Positions 54,648-63,779 of a stretch of 64,000 nt of DNA are shown piece by piece; positions within the stretch are counted from its first letter, which is position 1, and every line of letters starts with the position of its first letter. The notes beneath the pieces are model-generated. The model searched no databases, was not told the DNA's origin, and saw nothing but the letters and a program-made list of their open reading frames with translations. The DNA is from Planctomycetales bacterium 10988. GTDB taxonomy: Bacteria; Planctomycetota; Planctomycetia; Pirellulales; Pb10988. Both the position numbers and the translations under genes were made by a program. The stretch is taken from positions 4,678,709 to 4,742,708 of the forward strand of contig CP043547.1 of the NCBI GenBank assembly GCA_009664345.1. Direction: 5' to 3'.

Positions 54648-55145
54648 ATGTCTTACCTACTCAAAGTATTGACCGGGAAATATGCGGGGAACGAAGCCCG
54701 TTTTACAAAGCCCCATGTTCTCATCGGGCGTGGCTCCGATTGTGAAATTCGCCCCCCCTGCAACCGTGTGAGTCGTCATCATTGCCGGATTACCATCGAA
54801 GAAGATGGCGAAATCTGGATTCGCGATCTTAACAGCACGAATGGAACCTCGGTCGAAGGAACTCCCGTCTTTGGTAGTCGGCAATTGCAATCGGAAGATA
54901 AAATTCGAGTTGGCTCGATTATCTTTCGTGTCACGATTCTGCAAACCGTGGAAACAGGTCAAGCCCCTGGCTTTGAAGATTCGGTTTTGGAAGAATTGGA
55001 CCTCGGTGTCGATGAATTGATTTCGGAAGCTTCCACGGAAGACGGAGGTGTCCGCATTCCGGCTCAGGACGAAATCGATCAATTCTATGAATCAGTTCGT
55101 CGCCAATTGAATGAAAACGAAAAGGAAGACTCCCACGTCTTCTAA
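54648..55145 (+). CDS. FHA-domain protein
   Basis: The 165-residue protein has one forkhead-associated domain at about 5-95 with the phosphothreonine-binding residues Arg28 (GRGSDCEI), Ser42 and His44-His45 (SRHHC), and Asn65 (NSTNGT). A Glu/Asp-rich tail of about 70 residues follows. It should bind proteins phosphorylated by Ser/Thr kinases, such as the two kinases in this window; that link is inference. It sits alone after btaB. Confidence 0.92.
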   Translation: MSYLLKVLTGKYAGNEARFTKPHVLIGRGSDCEIRPPCNRVSRHHCRITIEEDGEIWIRDLNSTNGTSVEGTPVFGSRQLQSEDKIRVGSIIFRVTILQTVETGQAPGFEDSVLEELDLGVDELISEASTEDGGVRIPAQDEIDQFYESVRRQLNENEKEDSHVF

Positions 55146-55173
55146 TTCAAAGCGTTCAAAATCAAAACAACGA

Positions 55174-55218
55174 AAAAACCTCTGGAGAATCAAAGTCTGT
55201 TCTCCAAAGGTTTTTTTA
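55174..55218. terminator. Bidirectional terminator after FHA gene
   Basis: AACCTCTGGAGAA pairs with TTCTCCAAAGGTT around a 10-base loop, flanked by an A-run at the left and seven T at the right. It lies between convergent genes ending at 55145 and 55250. Confidence 0.85.
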
Positions 55219-55249
55219 TTTAAATAGTTGTAATTAACAATAATTTGCT

Positions 55250-56194
55250 TTACGGGAAGTCATATTTCGGGTTGTCGGTGCTGAAATCGACGTCTTTCAG
55301 ACCCACGTTGAAACGGACTTTCGTATAAGTATATTCACCCATTAGAACCGGTTGTCCACCAGGAGTACTGGGGAAATCATATTCTTCGGTTCGGACGGGA
55401 ACTCGCCACTCATCATCGAGATAAACTCGCACGCGATGGAACGTAACTCCAGTTTTCTTCTCAGGATACGTCACTTGAACCAAGGTGCAAGCACGTCCAT
55501 CGACCTTGGCACCTGGTACAATACGAACATCCGGCTGGAACGATAATTGACGTTCTTTTTGCCAACGACGCAAGCCATTTTGAACCGAGTTCATGATCCC
55601 GGCTCGTGTGATCGGGTAGCGATTCGATTGCATTGCCATCGATCCGGTGGGATCAAGTGACAACGTGCCGAGAATCATCTTTTGAAAACCCGTCGCGTGG
55701 GCTTGGAGTTGATTGTTGTTCTTTCCATGGACATAAATGGCTTCCCGACCTTTGACATCGTCCGGAGCCAAGTAGTTCACATAAATACTCAATGGCTGAT
55801 GACGGAGCTTCATGGCCAATTGATTATAAGGGCCGAGCGTGCCATTGAGACGTTCCCGCTTCACGAAGGTGTATTCGTAATCGCGAACCCCGTTCATCAC
55901 TTGCAGTGAATTCTGATAGGCCGCGATGATCGGATCGAGCGGGTGTTGCTGTTGTTGAGCGACCTGGGCATGCTGCGTGCCATTGGTACGAGCCGTTTGT
56001 TGAGGGCTGCGGCGTTGAGCAACCCGATAGATCGACGTTTCCGTTTGCTGGGCTTGGGTTTGCCAATAGGGAGCCTCTTGCCCGGCTGGGTTTTGAGCCA
56101 TCGCCAAAGAGCCACTGACGAGCAGACCGGCCGCCGTCGCCATGTTCAACCAGAAGCTGCCCTGTAAGAAGGTGGGCTTCATTTTCCTTGTCAT
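55250..56194 (-). CDS. Exported DUF1571-family protein
   Basis: The 314-residue protein starts at ATG 56194, 6 bases after GGAGGA; the open frame is longer but this start is clear. A signal peptide ends near GSLAMAQ (about residue 32). A Gln/Thr-rich stretch precedes the conserved domain (about 85-310): YEYTFVKRERLNG, PLSIYVNYLAPDDVKGREAIYV, the pattern of DUF1571 proteins of planctomycetes. Function unknown; the domain recalls lipoprotein-localisation (LolA/LolB-like) beta-sheet proteins, which is inference. Periplasmic location is likely. Confidence 0.85.
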   Translation of the reverse strand: MTRKMKPTFLQGSFWLNMATAAGLLVSGSLAMAQNPAGQEAPYWQTQAQQTETSIYRVAQRRSPQQTARTNGTQHAQVAQQQQHPLDPIIAAYQNSLQVMNGVRDYEYTFVKRERLNGTLGPYNQLAMKLRHQPLSIYVNYLAPDDVKGREAIYVHGKNNNQLQAHATGFQKMILGTLSLDPTGSMAMQSNRYPITRAGIMNSVQNGLRRWQKERQLSFQPDVRIVPGAKVDGRACTLVQVTYPEKKTGVTFHRVRVYLDDEWRVPVRTEEYDFPSTPGGQPVLMGEYTYTKVRFNVGLKDVDFSTDNPKYDFP

Positions 56195-56729
56195 AGATTC
56201 TCCTCCGAGAGTGAGTAACGACCGCTGCGCGGTAAGCGTCTGTAAGAAAAATATATATCTGAGAGACTTGCTCTTTCGTTGGAAAAACAATGTCCACAAA
56301 TGGTCAATAGGTGTATGCAAATAGGATACCAAAATAACGAACTCCCCCCAAAGGATAGAGAAGGGCCTCCACCTAAAAGAGGGGATTTCAGGCAGGAAAT
56401 CTTCCCGTAGACATGTCTAAGATAGCGACAATTACGAAAACCAGGGCCTTCTTGACCCTCACCCCACCAGAGGAAAACCCCGAGGGGGAGGGATTCGCCT
56501 CTTTTCTATCCCTTCGACTTGGGCAATCCTACCTCTCAAGGGCAATCTTAATCGCTCCGGGCAATCGAGACAACTTGAGAAATTGATTATAACGATTGCG
56601 CAAAAAAAGCCGCATCCCCTTCGTGAGGAGATACGGCTGAAGTCGATCTTTGGATCGTCCCTTTTCGTAGAAAAGAGAATCTATTTGCAAAGTTTTCAAA
56701 CGGCGAGTAAAAAACTCACTGTCGGCGGC
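56195..56729. other. Intergenic region between DUF1571 gene and rplQ
   Basis: The 535 bases hold no gene. A short inverted repeat of a possible rplQ terminator lies near 56608-56640 (GCCGCATCCCC...GGAGATACGGC), which would end the ribosomal operon. The rest probably contains the DUF1571 promoter. Confidence 0.4.
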
Positions 56730-57347
56730 TTAGGATTCTTCGGAGGAATCGCCTTCATCTTCGAACGAAGGGGCTTCCACTTCTTGCTCGACGCGATCAC
56801 GAACACCAACGAATTCCAAGATCGCTTGCTTCCCATTATCGCCAAGGCGAGTGGTGGCAAGTTCAAGAACGCGGGTATATCCGCCAGGTCGCTCCATGTA
56901 GCGAGGGGCGACTTCTTCGAAAAGAATCCGCACGACGCGTTTATCGCCAGGGTTATGCTTATCACCACGTTCGCTGAGGAGCTGAACCACTCGCCGTCGA
57001 GCGGTCACGGCAGGCCCCATGGCGGCTTGCCATTTCTTCCAGTCCTCGCTTTTACGCCACGAATCCCAGGCCGAGCTGTCACGTTCGGCATCGGTCGCAA
57101 ATTGGGCGGCCTCTTCTTGGGCTTTGATCCCCTTCTTGGCGATGGTGATACATTTTTCCACTAAAGAGCGGACTTCCTTCGCCTTGGCCTTGGTCGTCGT
57201 GATGCGACCCTTGACCTTGGGGGAATTGGGTTCATCTTCCGCGTCTGGGTCCTCCGTGAGAATCAGACTTTTGGTAAGATTTTTCAGCAATGCTTTGCGA
57301 TGGCTCGGGCTACGACCGAGCACTCGGCTTCGACGACGGTGACGCAT
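56730..57347 (-). CDS. rplQ: Ribosomal protein L17 with internal insertion and acidic tail
   Basis: The 205-residue protein is longer than the usual 115-130. The N-terminus MRHRRRSRVLGRSPSHRKALLKNL and the end VAPRYMERPGGYTRVLEL are classic L17. Between them, after AKEVRSLVEKCITIAKKG, about 45 residues are inserted (AQFATDAERDSSAWDSWRKS and a Trp-rich piece), and a short insert (EDPDAEDEPNSPKVKG) replaces a tight loop. A Glu/Ser tail ends the protein. It is the last gene of the alpha operon. Confidence 0.96.
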   Translation of the reverse strand: MRHRRRSRVLGRSPSHRKALLKNLTKSLILTEDPDAEDEPNSPKVKGRITTTKAKAKEVRSLVEKCITIAKKGIKAQEEAAQFATDAERDSSAWDSWRKSEDWKKWQAAMGPAVTARRRVVQLLSERGDKHNPGDKRVVRILFEEVAPRYMERPGGYTRVLELATTRLGDNGKQAILEFVGVRDRVEQEVEAPSFEDEGDSSEES

Positions 57348-57411
57348 CGTGCTCGCCTTTCCAAACTAGTTGAGTTGATCGTAAATAGAAAAACAATATC
57401 CATTAAGGTAC

Positions 57412-57437
57412 AACAGTCCGGTGTGAACGGGACTGTT
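57412..57437. other. Hairpin between rpoA and rplQ
   Basis: AACAGTCC (57412-57419) pairs with GGACTGTT (57430-57437), loop of 10. It lies in the 101-base gap between rpoA and rplQ; an attenuator or RNA-stability element is possible. Confidence 0.45.
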
Positions 57438-57448
57438 CTCCTTAAAAA

Positions 57449-58444
57449 TTAAGCATTCGACGGTTGCGGGACACGCATGCCCAAATGCAAACCGAGGTCG
57501 GAAAGTCGTTGCTTGACTTCTCGTAAGGTCGTATCGCCAAAGTTGCGAACCCCGAGGAGTTCATCTTCCGAGCGAACGACCAAATCCCGCAAGCTATTGA
57601 TATCTTCCGATTCCAAGCAGTTGGCTGCTCGCACGGAGAGTTTCAAGTCCGCAACACTCATGTTGAGCTTGCGTTCCAGTTCGGCGTCTTGTTGGGTGTT
57701 GACGACCGTGGTTGGAGCAGGCACATGAATCTCGCCACCCAATTCGTGATATTGCACGAACGGGTTGAGGTGCTTACGGAGAATCTTGCTCGCTTCGACC
57801 AAAGCGTATTCGGGATGAATCGAGCCATCAGTGAAGATTTCCATCACGAGGCGATCGTAATTCGTTTTCTTCCCTACGCGGGTTTCTTCGACAGAACATT
57901 TCACACGGCGAACCGGGCTGAAAAGGGCATCAATCGGAATGATCCCAATTTCGCGATCCCGCGAGGTATGTTCATGCGAACGGAGATAACCACGCCCATT
58001 TTGCACGACCATTTCCATGATGAAGGGCACATCATCGGTCAATTCGCACAGGACATGATCTTCGTTGATGATCTCCACGGCTTCATCGGTTTCGATATCG
58101 GCCCCGGTGATCTTTCCTTTGGTATTCTTTTCGATCGTGATGACACGTTCCTCTTCGCTGTAGTTTTTCACAACGAGGGCTTTGACGTTCAACACGATAT
58201 CGGTCATATCTTCTTTGACGCCGGGGATTGTTGCATATTCGTGCTGTGCCCCTTGGATTTTGATCTGGGTCACGGCACTCCCCTCCAGGCTCGACAGGAG
58301 AATCCGGCGGAGACTATTTCCAACGGACCACCCGAAGCCGCGTTCAAATGGCTCAGCGACAAACTTGCCATAAGTACGTGTGAGGGTATCTTTTTCCGGG
58401 GTAACTAAGCTAGGAAGTTGTAACCCACGCCATCGAACTCGCAT
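57449..58444 (-). CDS. rpoA: RNA polymerase alpha subunit
   Basis: The 331-residue protein has a normal two-domain layout. The N-terminal dimerisation domain contains [20 protein letters not shown] near 36-55 and the C-terminal domain contains [20 protein letters not shown] with [17 protein letters not shown]. Both the assembly surface and the UP-element/activator-binding domain look intact. The C-terminal domain is joined by an Asp/Glu linker. It lies upstream of rplQ, in standard alpha-operon order, but rpsD is not between it and rpsK. Confidence 0.98.
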   Translation of the reverse strand: MRVRWRGLQLPSLVTPEKDTLTRTYGKFVAEPFERGFGWSVGNSLRRILLSSLEGSAVTQIKIQGAQHEYATIPGVKEDMTDIVLNVKALVVKNYSEEERVITIEKNTKGKITGADIETDEAVEIINEDHVLCELTDDVPFIMEMVVQNGRGYLRSHEHTSRDREIGIIPIDALFSPVRRVKCSVEETRVGKKTNYDRLVMEIFTDGSIHPEYALVEASKILRKHLNPFVQYHELGGEIHVPAPTTVVNTQQDAELERKLNMSVADLKLSVRAANCLESEDINSLRDLVVRSEDELLGVRNFGDTTLREVKQRLSDLGLHLGMRVPQPSNA

Positions 58445-59054
58445 TGCTCACCTCAACCAAATCCATCATTGTCGGCAGGAACGTTGTGACCGATGATTTC
58501 CCTCAGCAGGCAGGAAGCACGCCTTTGTATCTTTTTTGTAGGGAAACCAAGCAGGCAAGTGTACCATCGGGGACCGGACCCGGATAGCCCCTTGCCGACA
58601 TCGTGACGGATGGGTAATAGATTAATCAGGATCAAGGAACGCCAACCAAAGAGAAACGGGTCAAATCCACTATCTCTTTCTCTTTTTTCCATTGGCGGAC
58701 AAAAGAATCTTCTTCGTGCAGGGGTCAAACCGGTTGGATATTTACCTAGGAAGCTCTGACAAAACGGACTCAAAATGATCGAAAACACTTAAAACTAAGC
58801 GATTTCATTTGAACTAAGCTGGTTTTGTCCGAGCCACGAAAAGGGGCTTCAAAATATCGATCGGTCAACCACACGCTCTCTGTTTCGCAACCTCTCGGCC
58901 TTGGACGCTTTGTGTCTCCATCCAGTCCGTGCATCCAAAGCGTTGCTTGGAGAAATGAGCAGGGTAGACATTTCCTTCTGTCCACGGTTGCTACGAAATT
59001 CTCCTCAGGCAGTTGTTCGAAGTCGGGGTCCATTCCGAAATCGGGAGGAACGAT
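58445..59054. other. Long gap at the usual rpsD position
   Basis: These 610 bases lie between rpsK and rpoA, where rpsD is normally found. No S4-like sequence is readable in any frame. An inverted repeat spans 58752-58836. Longer open frames here have no coding character. The gap probably carries a separate promoter for rpoA-rplQ. Confidence 0.55.
58752..58836. repeat. 85-bp element with inverted ends, possibly related to the repeat family
   Basis: The left end AGCTCTGACAAAAC and right end (reverse complement) GCTCGGACAAAAC form an imperfect inverted repeat about 85 bases apart, the same size as the repeat at 8.4, 21.7 and 33.4 kb. The ends share only the GnCAAAAC core with that family, so the relation is uncertain. 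Confidence 0.35.
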
Positions 59055-59435
59055 CTAGACGCGTCGTTTCTTGGGAGGGCGGCAACCGTTGTGCGGCAGC
59101 GGGGTGACATCTTCAATCGACTTGATTTGAATCCCGCCGATTTGCAATGCGGTAATGGCACTTTCGCGGCCACTTCCCGGACCTTTGACCTTGACCTCTA
59201 ACTCACGAATCCCGAACTTCAGGGCCTTTTCGGCACATTGTTGCGAGGCACATTGCCCGGCAAACGGGGTGCTTTTTCGACTGCCTTTGAAGCCCGCGGC
59301 TCCGGCACTCGACCAACAAAGGGAATCACCGTTCATGTCGGTAATGGTTACAATCGTGTTATTGAAGGTTGCCTTGATGAAGGCGATCCCCCGCGTCACG
59401 TTACGACGCACCTTCTTTTTCTTGCTTTTAGCCAA
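59055..59435 (-). CDS. rpsK: Ribosomal protein S11
   Basis: The 126-residue protein is normal in length. The start [20 protein letters not shown] and [16 protein letters not shown] are typical, as are [16 protein letters not shown] and the C-terminal [18 protein letters not shown]. It is the second of the ribosomal genes after rpsM in this alpha-like operon, with a 231-base gap to rpsM. Confidence 0.98.
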   Translation of the reverse strand: MAKSKKKKVRRNVTRGIAFIKATFNNTIVTITDMNGDSLCWSSAGAAGFKGSRKSTPFAGQCASQQCAEKALKFGIRELEVKVKGPGSGRESAITALQIGGIQIKSIEDVTPLPHNGCRPPKKRRV

Positions 59436-59543
59436 CCTGTTCTCCTCTTGGTTGTCAAACTGGGGAAAAAATATGCTAAGATCAACGGGTAGTTGCTTCT
59501 ATTTATGGAAAGAAACGAACAACCGTGAAGGGGTAGGAAACCG

Positions 59544-59580
59544 AAAGGATGCTACCAGACAGGCTGGCGGAGCATCCTTT
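59544..59580. promoter_or_regulatory. Stable hairpin between rpsM and rpsK
   Basis: AAAGGATGCT (59544-59553) pairs perfectly with AGCATCCTTT (59571-59580); CCAG/CTGG forms an inner stem. No T-run follows on the minus strand, so this is more like an autoregulatory or processing element than a terminator. Confidence 0.5.
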
Positions 59581-59666
59581 TCAGGGCGTGATCGGGAAGG
59601 ACCCCCAGTCCCGATCGCATGATTACTAGACAGAATAACGGAAACAACTCGAAGCATGCAAAAGAC

Positions 59667-60050
59667 TTAGCGTAAGTCCTTGACACCTTTTTTCCCGGCC
59701 ACGGTCTTCTTCGGACCTTTTCGGGTGCGAGCATTCGTTTTGGTTCGTTGACCGCGTACCGGCAAACTACGACGATGTCGCACGCCGCGGTAGCAGCTAA
59801 TATCTTTTAGACGATTGATAAATTGGTTGCGTTGACGTCGCAATGCACCTTCAACGGTATATTCATTGTCGAGCAAGCCCGCCAGACGTGCCAATTCATC
59901 TTCCGCCAAGTCGCGACTCTTCATATTCGGATCGACATTCGCTCGTTCACAAATTTGACGAGCCAGGAAGGGGCCGACTCCATACAGATATGTCAGGGCG
60001 ACTGCCGTCGTCTTATTATTGGGGATATCCACACCTAATAAACGGGGCAT
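59667..60050 (-). CDS. rpsM: Ribosomal protein S13
   Basis: The 127-residue protein starts MPRLLGVDIPNNKTTAVALTYLYGVG and ends in the basic tail GQRTKTNARTRKGPKKTVAGKKG, both standard. S13 sits in the head of the 30S subunit and contacts tRNA in the P site. It is normally preceded by infA and rpmJ; neither is visible between adk and this gene (254 bases). Confidence 0.98.
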   Translation of the reverse strand: MPRLLGVDIPNNKTTAVALTYLYGVGPFLARQICERANVDPNMKSRDLAEDELARLAGLLDNEYTVEGALRRQRNQFINRLKDISCYRGVRHRRSLPVRGQRTKTNARTRKGPKKTVAGKKGVKDLR

Positions 60051-60304
60051 AACGTCTCTACTCCTCAGTGGTGATCACGTCCGCAACGGGGTTTGATAGC
60101 CTATCAAGCAAAGGAAAGACCTCAATTTCTTTCTGCCTTGCTCTTGAGCAAACCACCATCATATCGCGTGATAGGCCAATCTACTAGTGGCGAAAAGTTA
60201 AAATGATGAAAATTGAAAAAATTCGTGCTAAATAACGTTTATATTGGGACAAAATTTTTGATGAGACACTTGGGGTATCCAACAATGAATTTTGTCTTCT
60301 CGTC

Positions 60305-60922
60305 TTAACTGGGTTGTTTTTGGTCCACGGAACCGTTGTTGGAAGGCTGCCGTGGAATCAAACGATCCACGGTAATGCGGATGCGTTCGAAAACCTCGTC
60401 GACCGAGCCGGTACCGTCGATTTCAAAGAGCCGACCGCGTTGGCGATAGTAATCGACTAAAGGTTGAGTTTGTTGCCGATAGACATCAAGGCGATGCCGC
60501 ACGACTTCCGGTTTGTCATCGGAACGATTTTCGCGATGCCCACGTTGGGCCAAGCGGCGAATAATCTCTTCCTCTTCGACTCGCAAGCGGAAGACTCCAC
60601 CTAATTCCATTCCAAGTGGTCCGGAAAGTTGTTCCAAAGCACCGGCTTGTTCGACGGTCCTCGGAAAGCCATCCAAGAGGCAACCGTTTTGGCAATCCGG
60701 TTTGGCTAGTCGTTCGGAGACCATCTCGACGATGAGTTCATCCGGAACGAGTTGACCTTTATCCAAGGCATCTGCGATTTTTTGCGCGTTCGGGCCGGAG
60801 GCACCACGAACTTCTCGTAGCATCTCCCCGGTTGAGATTTGCGGAATCCCTAAGTACGAAACAAGGCGTTTCGCTTGAGTTCCTTTACCTACCCCGGGGG
60901 GACCGAATAATACCAACCACAT
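60305..60922 (-). CDS. adk: Adenylate kinase
   Basis: The 205-residue enzyme interconverts ATP, AMP and ADP. The P-loop GPPGVGKGT lies at 7-15; the AMP-binding stretch ISTGEMLRE and GFPRTVEQA are intact. The lid region (RLAQRGHRENRSDDKPEVV) is short and has no Cys4 zinc site. A Gln/Ser tail ends the protein. It lies 145 bases after secY; map, which often follows adk, is absent. Confidence 0.97.
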   Translation of the reverse strand: MWLVLFGPPGVGKGTQAKRLVSYLGIPQISTGEMLREVRGASGPNAQKIADALDKGQLVPDELIVEMVSERLAKPDCQNGCLLDGFPRTVEQAGALEQLSGPLGMELGGVFRLRVEEEEIIRRLAQRGHRENRSDDKPEVVRHRLDVYRQQTQPLVDYYRQRGRLFEIDGTGSVDEVFERIRITVDRLIPRQPSNNGSVDQKQPS

Positions 60923-61066
60923 TGAACCACGCTGGGGTTTCCTAGCCGCAAGCTGGGAACACCCTCCTAAGCGAACAATGCCTTTTTTATTTCAGGGCAA
61001 ACCTTCTGAGTATCCACCAAGGTAGACTTTACTCGGAGAAGGCCCGCACCAAGGCGTTTCGTTATA

Positions 61067-62452
61067 TCAAGACCGATCGAGCAACCCACGATAGTTTCGT
61101 GAGATCAGATGACGATCGATTTGTTGAACTAAATCAAAGGCCACACTCACGGCGATCAGCAACCCGGTTCCCCCGTAGAACGAGGCAATCGTGTAATCGA
61201 TCTGCATGTAGTCTGCGACGATGGTCGGAATAATGGCCACCAAGGCGAGGAATCCAGCACCCACATAGGTGATGCGGACCATCACTTTTTCCAAATAAGC
61301 TTCCGTCGGCTTTCCAGGACGATATCCGGGAATGAAGGAACCAGAGTCTTTGAGATTGTCCGCCATATCCTTGGGATTGAAGACAATCGCCGTCCAGAAG
61401 AAACAGAAGAAGAAGATCAATAAAACGTAGGTGACATTGTAAACAAATCCATCACCCCGTTGGAACGCATTCCCCGCTTCTTCCGTCAGACTGGCCCAAA
61501 ATCCGCCGGTAGTAAAAACATACTGTGAAATCGCACTCAAGATCATCGCAGGAAAAAGGAGCAAACTACTGGCAAAGATAATTGGCATCACGCCAGCTTG
61601 GTTAACGCGGAGCGGAAGGTAGTTACGACCGCCCCCATAGACGCGACGACCTTTGACATGCTTCGCACTTTGCAGCGGAATCCGACGCTGGGACATGGTG
61701 ATAAACACCACCCCTGCTACCACTGCCACGAATAAAGCTGCTAACATCAAGAGCTTATCCGGACCGAAAGCGGCTCCCAATTCGTTGGAGCTTTGACCGA
61801 GTAAACGGTAGCCTGCACCTGGCATGGCGGCGATGATGCCGGCCATAATCAAGAGGCTGATCCCGTTGCCGATTCCATATTCTTCAATTTGTTCCCCGAC
61901 CCACATCAGGAAGACCGTTCCCGAAGTCATGATCAAGATACTTAAGAGGAACCAACCCCACGGCAGCGTTCCTGCCTGGGTTAAGATTTCGGGGCGAACT
62001 AGCTGTGATTGGCCACTGGCCTGCAATACCGTTTGTAAATAAGCGATAGATTGCCCCAAGGCGAGCAAGACGGTGGTATAACGCGTGTATTCTGTAATTT
62101 TCTTCCGGCCGCTTTCGCCTTCTTTTTGCAGCTTTTCCAGCGGAGGCCAAACGGAGCCGAGCAGCTGGAAGATAATCGAGGCGGAAATATACGGCATAAT
62201 CCCTAAGCCGAAGATCGTCACTTGGCTGAGGTTGGAAGCACTAAAGAGGGCGACCTGTTCCATCAATTGGCCGAAGGCACCTTGGCTGGAGCTTTCTGCC
62301 CACGATTCCATGGCACGTTGATCGATGATCGGGAGGGGAATTTGCCAACCAATTCGATACACTGCCAGCAGGCCGAGGGTAATCAAAATCCGAGTACGCA
62401 ACTCAGGGATCGTGAAAATAATTCTTAACTTCTCTAGCATAACTTGACCCAT
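61067..62452 (-). CDS. secY: Sec translocase subunit SecY
   Basis: The 461-residue membrane protein has ten hydrophobic helices. The conserved start MLEKLRIIFTIPELRTRILITLGLLAVYRIGWQIPLP and the cytoplasmic loops SGRKKITEYTRYTTVLLAL and RRIPLQSAKHVKGRRVYGGGRNYLPLRVNQAGVMPIIFASSLL are typical. It forms the protein-export channel with SecE and SecG. The gap to rplO upstream is 256 bases, longer than in most spc operons. The start may be 62452 or ATG at 62440. Confidence 0.97.
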   Translation of the reverse strand: MGQVMLEKLRIIFTIPELRTRILITLGLLAVYRIGWQIPLPIIDQRAMESWAESSSQGAFGQLMEQVALFSASNLSQVTIFGLGIMPYISASIIFQLLGSVWPPLEKLQKEGESGRKKITEYTRYTTVLLALGQSIAYLQTVLQASGQSQLVRPEILTQAGTLPWGWFLLSILIMTSGTVFLMWVGEQIEEYGIGNGISLLIMAGIIAAMPGAGYRLLGQSSNELGAAFGPDKLLMLAALFVAVVAGVVFITMSQRRIPLQSAKHVKGRRVYGGGRNYLPLRVNQAGVMPIIFASSLLLFPAMILSAISQYVFTTGGFWASLTEEAGNAFQRGDGFVYNVTYVLLIFFFCFFWTAIVFNPKDMADNLKDSGSFIPGYRPGKPTEAYLEKVMVRITYVGAGFLALVAIIPTIVADYMQIDYTIASFYGGTGLLIAVSVAFDLVQQIDRHLISRNYRGLLDRS

Positions 62453-62708
62453 CCTTCCCTTGGGACCTGCTCATCTTGCAGGGATAGTCCTTCCGTGGAG
62501 ATATAATGACAACCGGGACATACGTGGTTGCAGGTTAGAATTTTAAGCTTTTAGAAAGCCATCTCCTAGGGCAATCGTTGGCGATAGAAGAGGTTTTCAG
62601 GACAGAATCGGTAAATTGAGCGATGAAAAACCAAGCAGGCCAGGGGAGCGAGTGAAAAGGGGAGGTTTGCATAATTTAGCGAACCTTCCCCTTGTTTGTA
62701 CTTCGCAA

Positions 62709-63194
62709 TTAAGCCGAAGGGGCTTCTTCAGTTTTCTTGGCGGGACCGACTTCGATCACTTCGACTGATCCACCCGCTTTTTCAATCTTTTCTTGGGCGG
62801 ATTTGCTGAAGCGATGAGCCTTGACCGTCAATTTCTTGGTGAGTTCCCCTTCGCCGAGGACCTTGAGCAGATCAAAGCGGCCTTTGACGACCCCTTTTTC
62901 GCGGAGAGTTTCGACGCTGACAACTTCACCCGCTTCGAAGCGATCTTCCAAGAGGCTCAAGTTGATGGCTTTGACATCTTTGGCCCAGCGGTTGTTGAAG
63001 CCACGCTTGGGAATACGGCGAGCCACCGGCATGGTTCCCCCTTGGAAGCCAGGTTGGCGGGAGAAACCAGCACGAGAGCGTTGCCCTTTGTGACCACGTC
63101 CGGCGGTTTTACCTTGGCCGGAACCGGGACCACGGCCGATTCGCTTCCGTTTTTTGTTTTTGTGAATGCCTTCGTTGACATCATGCAGCATCAT
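62709..63194 (-). CDS. rplO: Ribosomal protein L15
   Basis: The 161-residue protein has the usual Gly/Lys/Arg-rich N-terminal arm ([22 protein letters not shown]) and globular C-terminal part. Its ATG overlaps the rpsE stop by four bases (ATGA), so translation is coupled. rpmD (L30), which usually lies between rpsE and rplO, is missing. A short Glu/Ala/Lys tail extends the C-terminus. Confidence 0.98.
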   Translation of the reverse strand: MMLHDVNEGIHKNKKRKRIGRGPGSGQGKTAGRGHKGQRSRAGFSRQPGFQGGTMPVARRIPKRGFNNRWAKDVKAINLSLLEDRFEAGEVVSVETLREKGVVKGRFDLLKVLGEGELTKKLTVKAHRFSKSAQEKIEKAGGSVEVIEVGPAKKTEEAPSA

Positions 63195-63751
63195 GATAAC
63201 GTCACTCCTCGCAGACGTTCAATTTCTTGACGACTACGCAACTGATCAAAAGCTTGCAAGGTTGCCTTGACAAGGTTCGCCGGATTATTGGACCCGAAGC
63301 TTTTGGTAAGGATGTTTTCAATTCCGGCAGCGACACAGACTTTCCGCACGGTATCGCCGGCGATGACCCCGGTACCTGGACCGGCGGGGATCAAGATGAC
63401 TTTGGCAGCTCCAAAGCGGCCGAAAACGCGATGCGGGATGGTGCCGTCGACGACGGGAACATTCGACATATTCCGTTGGGCGTCTTTGATCCCTTTTTCC
63501 ACGCTGGGGGGAACTTCGTTGGCTTTCCCATAACCCCAGCCGACGCGACCTTTGCCGTCTCCGACAACAACGAGGGCATTGAAGCTAAAGCGACGACCCC
63601 CTTTGACCACTGCCGCACAACGGCGGACTTTGATCACGTCGTCGATCAGATCGCCACGCGACTTATCGCCACGGCCACCTTTGTCGCCACGACCTTTATC
63701 GCCCCGGGAGCGATCTCCTTTTTTGTCCGATCGATTTCTTTCATTTGCCAC
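63191..63751 (-). CDS. rpsE: Ribosomal protein S5 with repetitive N-terminal extension
   Basis: The 186-residue protein contains a normal S5 core ([29 protein letters not shown], then [21 protein letters not shown]). About 35 extra residues at the N-terminus are built from GDK/RGDK repeats. S5 shapes the mRNA entry and decoding region. It lies between rplR and rplO in spc-operon order. Confidence 0.98.
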   Translation of the reverse strand: MANERNRSDKKGDRSRGDKGRGDKGGRGDKSRGDLIDDVIKVRRCAAVVKGGRRFSFNALVVVGDGKGRVGWGYGKANEVPPSVEKGIKDAQRNMSNVPVVDGTIPHRVFGRFGAAKVILIPAGPGTGVIAGDTVRKVCVAAGIENILTKSFGSNNPANLVKATLQAFDQLRSRQEIERLRGVTLS

Positions 63752-63779
63752 GGTGATTGGTACTCCTCATCCAGGGCGA

